This document shows positions 1 to 10,290 of a stretch of 64,000 nt of DNA, piece after piece. A program made the position numbers and the translations under genes. Source of the DNA: Dactylis glomerata (taxonomy: Eukaryota > Streptophyta > Magnoliopsida > Poales > Poaceae); assembly GCA_007115705.1 (NCBI GenBank), contig QXEO01000432.1, positions 496,001 through 560,000 of the forward strand, in the 5' to 3' direction. The first letter of the stretch is position 1. Every line of letters starts with the position of its first letter. The notes beneath the pieces are model-generated. The model saw only the letters and a list, made by a program, of their open reading frames with translations. It was not told the origin of the DNA and did not search any database.

Positions 1-371
1 CCACAAGGGAGATGGTATCATGCCAATTCTTATCTTAATTCATCTCTCACCTATCTCTAGGGGAGGGGGAGCCATATATATAGGCAGCCACGAGCTAGGG
101 GTAGTTTGGTCACTAGGGAGATAGATAACATAGGTGGCTTCATGGCCAAGACATAGCTAACTCGAGCAGGCCAGCTATAGCCGGGGTTAAGGCCGGCTTT
201 AGCCGGTGGGCCGGCTTTAGCCGGTCCAGCTTCAGCTGCCGCCTCTTCTTGCGGCGCTTCCAAGCTTCCTTACGGTGGTTCTTCTTCTTCCTTCTCTTCC
301 ACGCCTCGATGATGTCAGACTTGATTGTTGATGCACATGATGTGGTGGAGTCCGAAAGCCACCCCACATCA
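1..371 (-). repeat. 3' LTR of element B (partial)
   Basis: The sequence matches 9918-10290 almost base for base. In the element's sense it starts TGATGTGGGG at 371. It contains the TATA-like run at 73-82 and three copies of the CCGGCTNNAGCCGG palindrome at about 177-225. The rest of the LTR lies beyond base 1. Confidence 0.9.
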
Positions 372-385
372 TCTCCCCCCGCTTC
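372..385 (-). other. Polypurine tract of element B
   Basis: On the minus strand this reads GAAGCGGGGGGAGA and directly abuts the TG of the 3' LTR. It also lies inside the element's reading frame, where it encodes Glu-Ala-Gly-Gly-Asp. Confidence 0.85.
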
Positions 386-2343
386 AAAGAACGTCGTCCT
401 CGACGTTGACTCAACATCATCATGTAGGGGAGGTAGATGTAGGAGATTGTACTTGGAGTGTGCCATGTGGTCGTTCTTGCGAAGATTGGTTTGGCAACTC
501 TTCAATGTTCCTTCACCTTCCAGAAGGCCTACAAAGGTCACAAGCAAAGCAAAACAACACTCAAAGAATAGCCAATCCTTGGAGTTTGTGGCATGAGTTC
601 GTGAGTAGAAGGAGTTCACCTTAAAAATTTGTTGATGTGCTCTCGTTGGACAATTTGTTGATTGAAACTACTCGCGGGAGCGCATCCACCAATAGAATCC
701 ATGTGTACCTACGCACAACAAAGACCAAGCAAAGTATGTGTGTGCATGATAGGGGACCATATCATCAAGGACATGTCCATTCTTGTTCACAACACCATTA
801 GCACAACACAAGTATAATAAAGAGAATGCATATACAAGGTCTATGTGTAAGCAAATTGTTTGAACATCTTCCAAATGTGGGAACACAAAAACTCCATCAA
901 AATTTGAGAAGACCATGGTGTCCATCTCATGTTGAAAGATATGCATATTATTGTACTCAAGGCTTTGTAAAGAGCAAGTAGTCAACATCCTTGAAGCAAT
1001 AAGAGGAGAGTTTGGCAAAAACACAAACGACAAGTTGTCAAAATCATCATCAACATGTGGGCAAACAAACCATAGGAAAGAACAAGTTTTCATCGAGTTT
1101 GTTGCAACACAAGTCATATTCATCTAATAGTAGAAGAAAATATCATTATCACAAGTAGTTATGCATCCCAACCAAAAGAAAGAGCAATTTGTCAACTTGT
1201 TGGATGCAACACCAATGAACTCAAAGCGGTAACACATGTGACAAGTCATGGCCAATATAGAGGGAAATCGTTCCACATGTATGTTGCAACACATAATGCA
1301 TCAATGTTCAATATCATGGGAGCATGAATGGCACAAGTGTCACAAAAGTCATCAACATGCTTGCAAAGAAACCATATGGAAAAAGAAATTTTTCAACATG
1401 TTTGATGCATAGCATGTGAAGGGTATGCGAGCGGAGTTTGAGTTTGAGCTCACAAGTATTATGCTCTCAAGAGCTCTTTTCGCCAACTCGTGCTCAATCG
1501 AGGTTGACGTTGTTATCCGCGTACCTACACACACAAAAGATAACCAAAACAATGTGTGTGCATGGTAGATGAATACATCATCCATCATGATGCATCTCTT
1601 TATTTGCACATCACCATTAGCATCAAACAAGATATCATAATATTCATGGTGATTATGCAAAGTATATTTGGGAACATGCTTATCATGTGCAAATGCAAAA
1701 TCTTCATTAGTTGAGAGAGCTATTGGGGCCTTCTCATTGTCAAACATAACAACATTATTGCAAACCAAGCATTTGAAAGAGCAAGTGTTAAACATTTTGG
1801 TTGCATTAATGGAAGAATATTGCAAGCATTGGGCACAAAACATTTTGAAAATTTTATCCTTGTTATCGACAAACCTAGGGAAAGAGCAATTGTTCGACAA
1901 GGTTGTCACAACCAAAGTATCATTGTCATCATTGCAAGCAATATATGGAAAAGAGCAATTGTTCAACATATTGCATGCAATAGGAGATAAAGTGAAGCAC
2001 TCATAGCTTAGCATCTTCATGGGAATCATGGCATCACCAACACCTATGTTGTTACCTTTGTTGTCGCACTCCTTTGATGTATGTGTTGTTGAAGTATGTA
2101 GCTCCATGTGGTCGACATGCTCATCATCTTCTAAGCATGGTGTGATATCGTCATGTGTATGCACCATGTACATCTTCTCCAAGTTTGGCATCTTTTCATC
2201 CATGGAACCTATTGCAACATGAGAAAACACATTTGAGGTAGAGGGTAAGTTGTTAGACATCAAAATGGCCTCACTTGACCTATCAACTACCACTCTTGTC
2301 TCACTCGGTGTATCACTCATGCTCTCAAAGTGGAAGCAATCAC

Positions 2344-2466
2344 TCTCACATATAGTGGATTCACTCATCTCACGTATAGTGGATTCACTCATCTCACATT
2401 TAGTGGAGTCACTTATCTCACATATAGTGGAACCACTCATCTCACATATAGTGGAGTCCCTCATCT
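2344..2466 (-). repeat. 24-bp in-frame tandem repeat, about 5 copies
   Basis: The unit reads CTCATCTCACATATAGTGGA plus four bases on the plus strand. On the minus strand each unit encodes Ser-Thr-Ile-Cys-Glu-Met-Ser-Glu. Copy A has about three units and copy H about two at the same place, so copy number varies between family members. Confidence 0.85.
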
Positions 2467-2649
2467 ACATGGATTGGACGTCATCATTATCCGAGCAACC
2501 TAGCAAAGAAGAAGACAACACAAGAGGAGTAGAGGTTAAGTTGTTAGAAAGCAAAATGTCCTCACTCAACTCATGTGGTGTATCACTCTTGCTCTCAATG
2601 TGTATGTCGCTCTCATCCTTGCGTGGGGTAGGTTTCTTCCTCTCACTTA

Positions 2650-3575
2650 TGATGAGGACATCCCATCTATTGATACAACCGCTGCACCTACAGCGGAACA
2701 CATACAAGGACCCATCACTCGAGCTCGTGCCAAGCAACTTAACTATCAGGTACTTTCGTTTCTTGGAACTCTTTCTCACATACATGAGAATATGATGCTG
2801 CCTAAATCAGATATGTTTGTTACTCTTAGGAATGATGGACCTAGCATGGATGAGAGGGACAAGCATTGGAGCATGATCATGCATGGAGATGGCAGCAAGC
2901 ATTTGAGGATTGAAGAAGATGCCACGAGTGGAGATTTTAGAACTTTGAAGCCACCATAATGAAGGATGAAGACTTGGACGAAATATACAAAGAACTACTT
3001 CATAAATTCGTCCTTCGATAAATATGGTGCTGCGTCACTTTTATTTTTGGGCCAGGCCCATGTAATTTTCGCAGCAAATAAGACAGCCACTTTTAGGAGT
3101 CCAAATTTGAGGAGAAAAGGCCTGTTAGGGTTCCGTTCGACCACCCAACCCATGGCTGGTCGCACCCCTACCTTTTCCTCCTCAAATACCCCCCGTAGCC
3201 ATCATTAGAACTCGGATTTTGATTAGACTAAAGTTAGGCATTGCTGCAACTACGAGCTCGACTTTTGAGGCCAATCGCCCAGAAGAAGACCGCCTATTCG
3301 GAATCCCACCTTTTGAATAAAGCATACATCTTTCATCCGCAATATCTTGATTGCAGTATTAGTTCTTACTTGTTCTCGATTTCAGGTAGGAATTAAGACC
3401 CTCGCTGGTCAGGCTGATCGTGCATCCGCAAGATCAGTAACTCCCGGAGATTGTCCTAGAGATTGCATTGGCGCACGAGCTTCGCACATGTAGTCGGATC
3501 GTCAAGCACGAACTCCACCCACCAAATCGACATATCAAGATCTCATTGAAAGATCGGACACCTTTCGCCCTATCA
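2650..3575 (+). mobile_element. Solo LTR of the D-type (CRM-like) family
   Basis: This 926-bp segment starts TGATGAGGAC, ends CTATCA and is flanked by the 5-bp duplication ACTTA (2645-2649 and 3576-3580). Its length equals both LTRs of element D, and the sequence is very close to them. Reading from 2650, its first ~310 bases encode the C-terminal tail of the family's polyprotein (motif TRARAKQLNYQV, ending FRTLKPP, stop at 2957-2959). No internal sequence is present, so this is a solo LTR left by recombination between two LTRs. Confidence 0.92.
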
Positions 3576-3905
3576 ACTTAGGCTATGAATATGTGGTTGT
3601 TTGTTTGCACGATGCTCTTGAGGGTGAGGTTGGCGATGGTGCTCATGGTGACTCCCATGGTTGGGGCGGGAAGAAGATCTTGACGAGCGCGACCTTGAGT
3701 GGTGACGTTGTCGCACTGAGTTGTCCAAAGATGAAATGACTTGATCCAATTTTGTGGAGAACGTTGCTTGTTCCGCTTTCATCTCCGCCCTCAAGTCCTT
3801 CATCTCCGCACCCAAGTTCTCAATGCTTGCTTTGAGCCTTGCGTGCGAGTCATCGAGCTTTTTGTCCATGGCGGCGCGCTGTGCGTTGAAGTCATCCCTA
3901 GACAT

Positions 3906-5528
3906 GGTCACAAAGCTAGAGGTATATGGTGGAAAGTAAGGTGGTTAGAAAACTACAAATAGAACACTTCCCGTAAAAACTATTGAATGGATGAAACACC
4001 GAAAGGACAACCGTGGTGCACAAGTTAGAACACACGCAAAAGGCTATATAGTGGATGGGTAAGAAATGTGGAAATGCCAAACGAAAATGATCAAAAGAAA
4101 AGTCTATTGTCAAATGTGGGTAAAATCCAAAGGCAAATGTCAAGAACGATCATCTACGTCAAGGAAACACGGAAACACACACAAAAGATATAATGGGATT
4201 AGCGTGACCAAGGAAGTGAGCAAAGAAACAAAATGGTCCTAACGAAGACTATTAGCTCGGTGTCACGCCAACGCAAGAGAGACCGTAGCTTGGTTGCATA
4301 AGAAAGAAGCAACAAGATTTGCACAAGATGCCACTCTTCTCTTTTCTCTCTTTGTGCTTACAAGCTTTGAACTCCTTTGTATCGGTGGAACACACTCTCC
4401 TTTTGGATTTTTGGTGTTTCTATGCTTAAAAGCTTATTTGCTATCTATGTATGTCACACAATGGATATTTCTTCCTTTGTGTATCTTTCTCACCGAGCTT
4501 GCTTCGGAGCTTTGCTCAACTTACGCACACACACAAACCCTCTCACGGTCGTGAACACTTGTGCAATGCTTCACAACACGCGAAAATCCACTCTCAATAG
4601 GATAGGTACACAAAGGAAGAAAAGGGGTTACAAAGGTGGTGCAAGTTATACCTATGCAAAGGTTAGGCGGTGTCAAAACACACAACTTGCGGCGATGTTG
4701 GTGAAGGTGGAGTCAAAAGACTAGTCAGAGTTCCGGGGTGCCGATGCCGTCGTCGCGATGTTGATGTAGACGCGGTATTACTTGGCACGAATACGGCACG
4801 CTAAAACCGAAACCTGAACACACATGTCAATTCCCCAAAAATTTGGAGCAAAAAGGACTCACAAAAGTTGTCAAAGTTTGTGTCAAGATAACGCCGGATT
4901 GTGTGTCAAAGGAACAACTGGATGTCAAAAGGGGTAGTATGGTGTTAAAACAAAGTCAAAAGTGAGTGTCAAACGGTGTCGGACGAAGTATACCGGCTTT
5001 AGCCGGTTTGGTCCGGCTTTAGCCGGTCTCTGCGAGGCGGGTAAATGGCCGGCGGCCAGGGGTGAGGTGCGTGTTGCAGCCAGGGGCGAGGGGCGCGGGG
5101 GCAGGTGCGAGCCGGTGGTGGATGGGCGGTGTGCTGCAGGTGCGGCTAAGCCAGGGGCGGGGCGTGCACGCGAGGTGAGCAGGAGGGCGTGGGGAGGCAC
5201 TGTGCGGTCGGCCTGCTGGCTTGGTGGAGCATGGGTGAGGCGGGGCTGGTTTGGCGTGGGTGTGCACGCGGGAGCTGGGGCGTGGGCGCGTGTAGGAGGC
5301 GGCGAGCGCTGCTGGAGCGACGGGCGAGGTGAGGCGGTCGATGTGGTGGCATGCTGGGCGAGTCGAGGAGCGTGGAGGTGAGATGAGTTGACCCGCAGTA
5401 GGCAGGCCAGCTTTAGCCGGTCTGAGGTCCGGCTTTAGCCGGTTCGGACTTTTTTGGGAAAATCTGCGCGAGCTGTTCGTCAATTTGGGCGGAAATTGGA
5501 AGAGAAAATCATCGATTCTGAGAGAAAT
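3906..5528 (-). other. Leader (5' untranslated) region of element B, part 1
   Basis: No supported gene lies here. The stretch 3906-4980 matches the leaders of H (26804-27860) and A (60120-61093). A GC-rich cassette at about 5032-5403 is bracketed by pairs of the CCGGCTTTAGCCGG motif (about 4990-5026 and 5408-5445). The cassette is not recognisably the same sequence as the cassettes of A or H. Open frames in the cassette follow from its base composition and are not called as genes. Confidence 0.65.
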
Positions 5529-6154
5529 TGATAAGGGAAGCATAGCTACTATTCCTACTATTTTACCACCTCCTTATGTTCTGAAGCTTGGACAATTCTG
5601 CTTTGAAGTGCCTCCACAAGATGATGTGAAGCCCAACTTTCGTACACCTCCAATGGAGTTTCATGTTCGCCGAGGCGCTGCAGCGAAAGATATTTAGGTG
5701 TTCTATTTTAATTAAGTTTGCGTCATGTTTTTATTTTAGTTTGGTTTTATTTGTGTGTGATGGTTTTGGGCCTGTCCAAAATCAAGTGTGTTTTGGCCAT
5801 TTGGGCTTTTAGTTTGGTTTGGGGCCTAGCCCAGCCAAGGTAGCGTTCAGAGTCACCCATATAGGGTTATGGCAGCCGCTTTGTATCGTTCAGACTTGTT
5901 ATTTTCGAGCTCAGAAAGAGACCAGAAAAGTCCCAATGTTTGGGGACGCATATCGGTGTGTTTGCTTGCTGATCTTCGAGATCTGATGTTATACCATGCG
6001 TGGGAGTTGATTTCGGTCAGTTTCAACGTGAGGAGTTCAAGAGGGTTTGATTTGATCTGTCTCAAATTCAATTCTCTTGTTGTTATCTTGCTGTTCGTTT
6101 GATCGCCGTGAAAGATTGGGCCAAACCCCCTTTGGATCACGTTGATCCGTATCA
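5529..6154 (+). repeat. 5' LTR of element C
   Basis: This 626-bp LTR begins TGATAAGGGAAG and ends GATCCGTATCA. The first ~165 bases correspond to the C-terminal coding part of the gag ORF. Here the codon that is TGA in the 3' LTR is CGA (near 5670), so the frame runs nine codons further, to the TAG at 5695. Confidence 0.93.
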
Positions 6155-6157
6155 TCT

Positions 6158-6171
6158 TGGTATCAGATTCG
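6158..6171 (+). other. Primer-binding site of element C
   Basis: TGGTATCAGATTCG begins three bases after the LTR. The first nine bases match the 3' end complement of initiator methionine tRNA (known for many gypsy elements). Confidence 0.85.
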
Positions 6172-6863
6172 TCGGGTTTATCACAGCGGAGTTTGTTGTT
6201 GAGATCGATTTGTTTTGCTGAGATTTCTCTGCTGAGGAGGACTAGAAGACCAGATTGGTTTCAGATTCATCAAAGGAGTTTTCCAATTGGATCGTTTTGT
6301 ACTACCAAGGATCAGAAAGTTGGTGGAGGCTCCGCGTGCTGTCTCGATCAGATCAGATCAGATCTCGTTTTCCTCGAGCAGTTTGATCGCAGCCAGCTCC
6401 GATCGCTGGCCCGTCCCGCTACCAGCTCCGATCCAGTTTCGGCAAAAAAAAAAAACAAAAGGATCGCTCGCCCCGCGCGCCTGGGGGCAGACAGGCTCTG
6501 TCCCCGAGCGAGCCCCGCCCGCTCGCCTCGATCGGTGACCGCCCGCCCTCGCGCCTGGGATCGAGGACGCCCTCGTCTCGTGCTAGCGGATCGCGGGATC
6601 CTGCTCCTGCCTAGCGCTCCTTAGTGGGCCGGCCCATCGCCTGGGAGGAGCCTCGCTCGCCCACGATCGCCCTCGCCCACGATCGCCCTTCCCCCGCTCG
6701 CCCCAGGACGGAGACCGTCTAGGGTTGGGCGTCGGTCGTCTCTTCCCAGGAGCTTTGCTGATTTTCTCCTTCGCTCCTACCTGCTGGGATTGCTTCCTTG
6801 CCAGATCTGCTTACACAAAGGTTTCACACAAAAAGGGAACACGGAGACAAACTGCTTGCTACC
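6172..6863 (+). other. Leader of element C
   Basis: No supported gene. The sequence turns GC-rich from about 6465 to 6720 (repeats of CGCTCGCC and GATCGCC). It resembles the base composition of the leader of element E (36434-37338). Confidence 0.6.
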
Positions 6864-8837
6864 ATGGTGAACTCTGTTGACGGAGAGAATTCCGTTGCGG
6901 CTGGAGAGAAGAAAGAGGAGCTTGTCCCGCCTGTTTTTGCTACAGATTTGGCTCCTAATGTTCGGGCTGGTTTTGATAGTACATGCAATTTTATTATGCG
7001 GAGTCATGCCGCATTGACAGCACAAAATGCACAGCTAGCTACCCGGATTGATGCAATGGGCGATGCTACTGCCCGTGCACCCGTGCAGCCCCCTCCTGCT
7101 GCACAACCTCGCGACGTGGTACCACGCCGCCCTGCTGAAATTCATGATCATCGACCCGTGGCACCCGCTTATGAAGGAGAACTTGCCGATGACGCTGATT
7201 ATGTGCCACAACAACGACAGTTTGCTGCTCGTCCTGCCGGTGCTCATCGTGTACAGCAACATGATCGTGACCGTGTTGGCCATGCTGGTCGTGTTCCATT
7301 TGATGATGGTGGTCTTGGACGCATCAAATTGTCCATACCTCCTTTTTCCGGTGACCGCGGACCTGACGATTATTTGGAGTGGGAGATGCGCATGGATCAG
7401 ATTTTTGCTACTCATTATTACACTGAGGAGAAGAGACTTCAACTGGCTGCTGTTGAATTCACCGGTTATGTGCTGATTTGGTGGAATCAAATTCTGCGTA
7501 TGCGTACTCGCCCAACATCATGGACCGGTATGAAAGATCTTATGCGCCATCGCTTTGTTCATGAACACTACAAGAGAGACATGTATAATAAGTTGCAGCA
7601 GCTCACTCAAGGTACTAAATCTGTGGATGAGTATTATAAAGAGATGGAGTTGTTGATGATACGTACAGGGACTAGGGAGGATATAGAGGCCACGATGTCT
7701 CGGTTCTTGAATGGACTGAATTTTGAGGTGCGTGATCATGTGGAGATGGTTTACTATAATGATCTTCAAGATCTTGTGCACCAAGCTGAGCGTGCGGAGC
7801 AACAAATCAAACGACGCCACGCTGCAACACCTACAAAATCATGGCATCGTTCTCATACCGAGGCTGCTGGTCCTAGTGTTCAGACGACACCTTCTACACG
7901 CTCTAATAGTGTTTCTCATAGCGAGGCACCTAAATCTGGGGTGTCCAAAACTGCATCTGCGCAGTCCATAGCAAACATTGAGTGTTTTACTTGTGGAGGA
8001 CAAGGATACATGAAGCGTGATTGCCCTAATAGAAAAAGGGTGATGCTCACACATGATGGCTATGTTTCTGCTAGTGATGATGAGAAAGCTGATGCGTCAT
8101 CAAGTGAGGACTCTGAGGACAATACTGAAGTGATCGTGGATGGGTATGAACTTGCTGCAAATTTAAAAAATCTAATGGTGCAACGCGTACCAGAAGATCG
8201 CATTCACGACCAAGGGCAGCGCTGGAATATATTTCAGACCCAATGCATCGTCAAGGACACCACTTGCAAACTTATTATTGATGGTGGCAGCTACACAAAT
8301 GTTGTTAGCAAGAGTTTGGTGGATTCTCTATCATTGCCTACATGGAAGCACCCGCAGCCGCATTGTGTTGAGTGGTTGTATAATTCAGGGAAGCTGAAGG
8401 TCACACATAAGGTGCGCCTGAAATTTTCAGTAGGTATTTATGAGGACACCGTGGTCTGTGATGTTTTGCCTATGGATGCATGTCATGTGCTGCTAGGACG
8501 ACCGTGGCAATTTGATAGGCATTCCACTCATGAAGGCAGGTCCAATGTTTATTCCTTGTGGCATAAGGGGAAGCGTCATGTGTTGCAGCCTATGCTCGAT
8601 AAGGATATCAAAGTGGACGTGCTTGCTGCTCAGAAAAAGGTCCAACACATTCAGGCGAAACCGAGGACGGTTTCCTTTCAAGTTGGGGGGGATGATAAGG
8701 GAAGCATAGCTACTATTCCTACTATTTTACCACCTCCTTATATTCTGAAGCTTGGACAATTCTGCTTTGAAGTGCCTCCACAAGATGATGTGAAGCCCAA
8801 CTTTCGTACACCTCCAATGGAGTTTCATGTTCGCTGA
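6864..8837 (+). CDS. Gag-protease protein of element C
   Basis: This is an intact 657-residue ORF. I chose the ATG at 6864 because it is the first ATG in frame and sits in a good plant context (ACCATGG). The Ty3/gypsy gag domain spans roughly residues 150-320 (KLSIPPFSGD, then IWWNQI and YYKEMELL). A zinc knuckle near residue 375 reads CFTCGGQGYMKRDC; the usual zinc-binding His is Tyr. An aspartic protease-like domain follows near residues 470-560 with catalytic motif IIDGGS and the flap-side motif LLGRPW. There is no RT. The last 48 codons lie in the 3' LTR and end VKPNFRTPPMEFHVR. Gag would form the particle and the protease would cut it; the altered knuckle may weaken RNA binding (inference). 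Confidence 0.88.
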   Translation: MVNSVDGENSVAAGEKKEELVPPVFATDLAPNVRAGFDSTCNFIMRSHAALTAQNAQLATRIDAMGDATARAPVQPPPAAQPRDVVPRRPAEIHDHRPVAPAYEGELADDADYVPQQRQFAARPAGAHRVQQHDRDRVGHAGRVPFDDGGLGRIKLSIPPFSGDRGPDDYLEWEMRMDQIFATHYYTEEKRLQLAAVEFTGYVLIWWNQILRMRTRPTSWTGMKDLMRHRFVHEHYKRDMYNKLQQLTQGTKSVDEYYKEMELLMIRTGTREDIEATMSRFLNGLNFEVRDHVEMVYYNDLQDLVHQAERAEQQIKRRHAATPTKSWHRSHTEAAGPSVQTTPSTRSNSVSHSEAPKSGVSKTASAQSIANIECFTCGGQGYMKRDCPNRKRVMLTHDGYVSASDDEKADASSSEDSEDNTEVIVDGYELAANLKNLMVQRVPEDRIHDQGQRWNIFQTQCIVKDTTCKLIIDGGSYTNVVSKSLVDSLSLPTWKHPQPHCVEWLYNSGKLKVTHKVRLKFSVGIYEDTVVCDVLPMDACHVLLGRPWQFDRHSTHEGRSNVYSLWHKGKRHVLQPMLDKDIKVDVLAAQKKVQHIQAKPRTVSFQVGGDDKGSIATIPTILPPPYILKLGQFCFEVPPQDDVKPNFRTPPMEFHVR

Positions 8838-9318
8838 GGCACTGCAGCGAAAGATATTTAGGTGTTCTATTTTAATTAAGTTCGCGTCATGTTTTTATTT
8901 TAGTTTGGTTTTATTTGTGTGTGATGGTTTTGGGCCTGTCCAAAATCAAGTGTGTTTTGGCCATTTGGGCTTTTAGTTTGGTTTGGGGCCTAGCCCAGCC
9001 AAGGTAGCGTTCAGAGTCACCCATATAGGGTTATGGCAGCCGCCTTGTATCATTCAGACTTGTTATTTTCGAGCTCAAAAAGAGACCAGAAAAGTCCCAA
9101 TGTTTGGGGACGCATATCGGTGTGTTTGCTTGCTGATCTTCGAGATCTGATGTTATACCATGCGTGGGAGTTGATTCTGGTCAGTTTCAACATGAGGAGT
9201 TCAAGAGGGTTTGATTTGATCTGTCTCAAATTCAATTCTCTTGTTGTTATCTTGCTGTTCGTTTGATCGCCGTGAAAGATTGGGCCAAACCCCCTTTGGA
9301 TCACGTTGATCCGTATCA
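8693..9318 (+). repeat. 3' LTR of element C
   Basis: This LTR is 626 bp, identical in length to the 5' copy and about 98% identical by eye. It carries the TGA that ends the gag-protease ORF at 8835-8837. Confidence 0.93.
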
Positions 9319-9512
9319 GAAATACAAGGAATTGGGGCTGGAAAACCTATGGATATGTAGATCAACACCCAAGACAACAAATATATGGATCAAAACCACA
9401 AAACACTCAACAAATCTAGAGATCAAAATTCGAGGCAATTTGGGGCTATTTTTTGGATTTTCGAAATTTATGGTGCAAATCACAAACAAGAGTAAATCCG
9501 TGGCAACCAAAA
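9319..9512 (-). other. Leader of element B, part 2
   Basis: This is the start of B's leader, between its PBS and the C insertion; it begins with the C target duplication GAAAT. It matches 59275-59470 of element A and 28560-28742 of H. No gene. Confidence 0.8.
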
Positions 9513-9525
9513 GCTGCTGATACCA
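9513..9525 (-). other. Primer-binding site of element B
   Basis: The minus strand reads TGGTATCAGCAGC, two bases from the LTR end. It is an initiator-Met tRNA type site. Confidence 0.82.
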
Positions 9526-9527
9526 TA

Positions 9528-10290
9528 TGATGAGGGGTGACCTCTTGGGTGTGGCCCGATCTTCACGGATTCACGAGATTTGTGGCGGGGAAGAGGATGA
9601 ACATGAAGAACACGACGACCGCGATGAACACGACACACAAATCGAAGGCAAACACACACACAGAAGATACACACCGGTTGTCCTCGTTGGCCCGATTCAC
9701 CAACTCAATAGAATCACAAGGAAGAGACTCCAAGAGTAGAATTCCTTGTGAGAGATTGATATGCTTGGAATAGAATTCTAATTGGAGAAGAGACCAATCA
9801 ATTGGATAGAATTACACACACAAGTATGCAAGAGATCCAAATCAAGGTAAAATTCTCCAACTAGAAGAGATCCCAAACAAAGAGGGTGATTTCTAGATGT
9901 AGATCTAGTTGGGTTCCCACAAGGGAGAAGGCATCATGCCAATTCTTATCTTAATTCATCTCTCACCTATCTCTAGGGGAGGGGGAGCCATATATATAGG
10001 CAACCACGAGCTAGGGGTAGTTTGGTCACTAGGGAGATAGATAACATAGGTGGCTTCATGGCCAAGACATAGCTGACTCGAGCAGGCCGGCTATAGCCGG
10101 GGTTAAGGCCGGCTTTAGCCGGGGTAGGACCGGCTTTAGCCGGTCCAGCTTCAGCTGCCGCCTCTTCTTGTGGCGCTTCCAAGCTTCCTTCCGGTGGTTC
10201 TTCTTCCTCCTTCTCTTCCACGCCTCGATGATGTCGGACTTGATTGTTGACGCACATGATGTGGTGGAGTCCGAAAGCTACCCCACATCA
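9528..10290 (-). repeat. 5' LTR of element B
   Basis: This 763-bp LTR starts TGATGTGGGG on the minus strand (10290) and ends CCCTCATCA (9528), giving five-base inverted ends TGATG/CATCA. It holds a TATA-like run TATATATA at 9990-9999 and three CCGGCTNNAGCCGG palindromes at about 10086-10143. Confidence 0.9.

Larger units (their letters stand above)
140..3905 (-). pseudogene. Cys-Ser-Phe repeat protein of element B (broken copy)
   Basis: The function is unknown; it is the only coding region of this family. The start codon is the ATG at 3905 (Met-Ser-Arg-Asp). Open pieces follow at 3581-3905, 2465-2649, 1352-2464, 668-1123 and 140-619. In order they give an N-terminal helix-rich segment with heptad-like charge, an Arg/Ser/His-rich stretch, a repeat of Ser-Thr-Ile-Cys-Glu-Met-Ser-Glu, several Asn-Cys-Ser-Phe units, and a Lys/Arg-rich tail that continues through the PPT into the LTR. 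The copy is broken by the solo LTR at 2650-3575, by a stop at 2465 and by frame breaks near 1352 and between 1123 and 668. I see no zinc knuckle, protease or RT motif. It could be a highly diverged gag analogue, judged only from its coiled-coil plus basic N-terminus. Confidence 0.7.
5529..9318 (+). mobile_element. Element C: complete non-autonomous gag-protease LTR retrotransposon
   Basis: The element has LTRs of 626 bp each (5529-6154 and 8693-9318), ends TGATAAGG and GTATCA, and a perfect TSD GAAAT at 5524-5528 and 9319-9323. A PBS follows the first LTR and a G-rich PPT (GTTGGGGGGGA) precedes the second. The only gene is a gag-protease ORF; no RT, RNase H or integrase is present in 3.8 kb. 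It must therefore use enzymes in trans. By eye the LTRs differ at about ten positions, all transitions, which suggests a young insertion. Confidence 0.93.
1..10290 (-). mobile_element. Element B: non-autonomous LTR retrotransposon, A/B/H family, left end outside window
   Basis: This element reads leftward. Its 5' LTR is 9528-10290, its PBS 9513-9525, its PPT lies at 372-385, and its 3' LTR runs off the left edge. It carries two later insertions: gag-only element C (5529-9318) and a CRM-type solo LTR (2650-3575). The remaining interior has no protease, RT, RNase H or integrase; it encodes only the family's Cys-Ser-Phe repeat protein. B interrupts the integrase of element F at 10291; the right-flank TSD would be CACAC (10291-10295), and its partner lies outside the window. 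Family membership is seen directly from matches to A (58489-64000) and H (25577-29533). The name of the family is not known to me. Confidence 0.85.

Noticed and set aside
4962..5543. Overlapping open frames of 90-170 codons in the GC-rich leader of element B
   Set aside because: They occur on both strands, reflect scarce A/T stops in a GC-rich cassette, and do not align with the cassettes of A or H.
9973..10257. Glu-rich 94-codon frame inside the LTR of B, also visible in the other LTRs
   Set aside because: It is the other reading of a purine-rich tract whose alternative frame gives the Lys/Arg tail; no independent evidence supports it.
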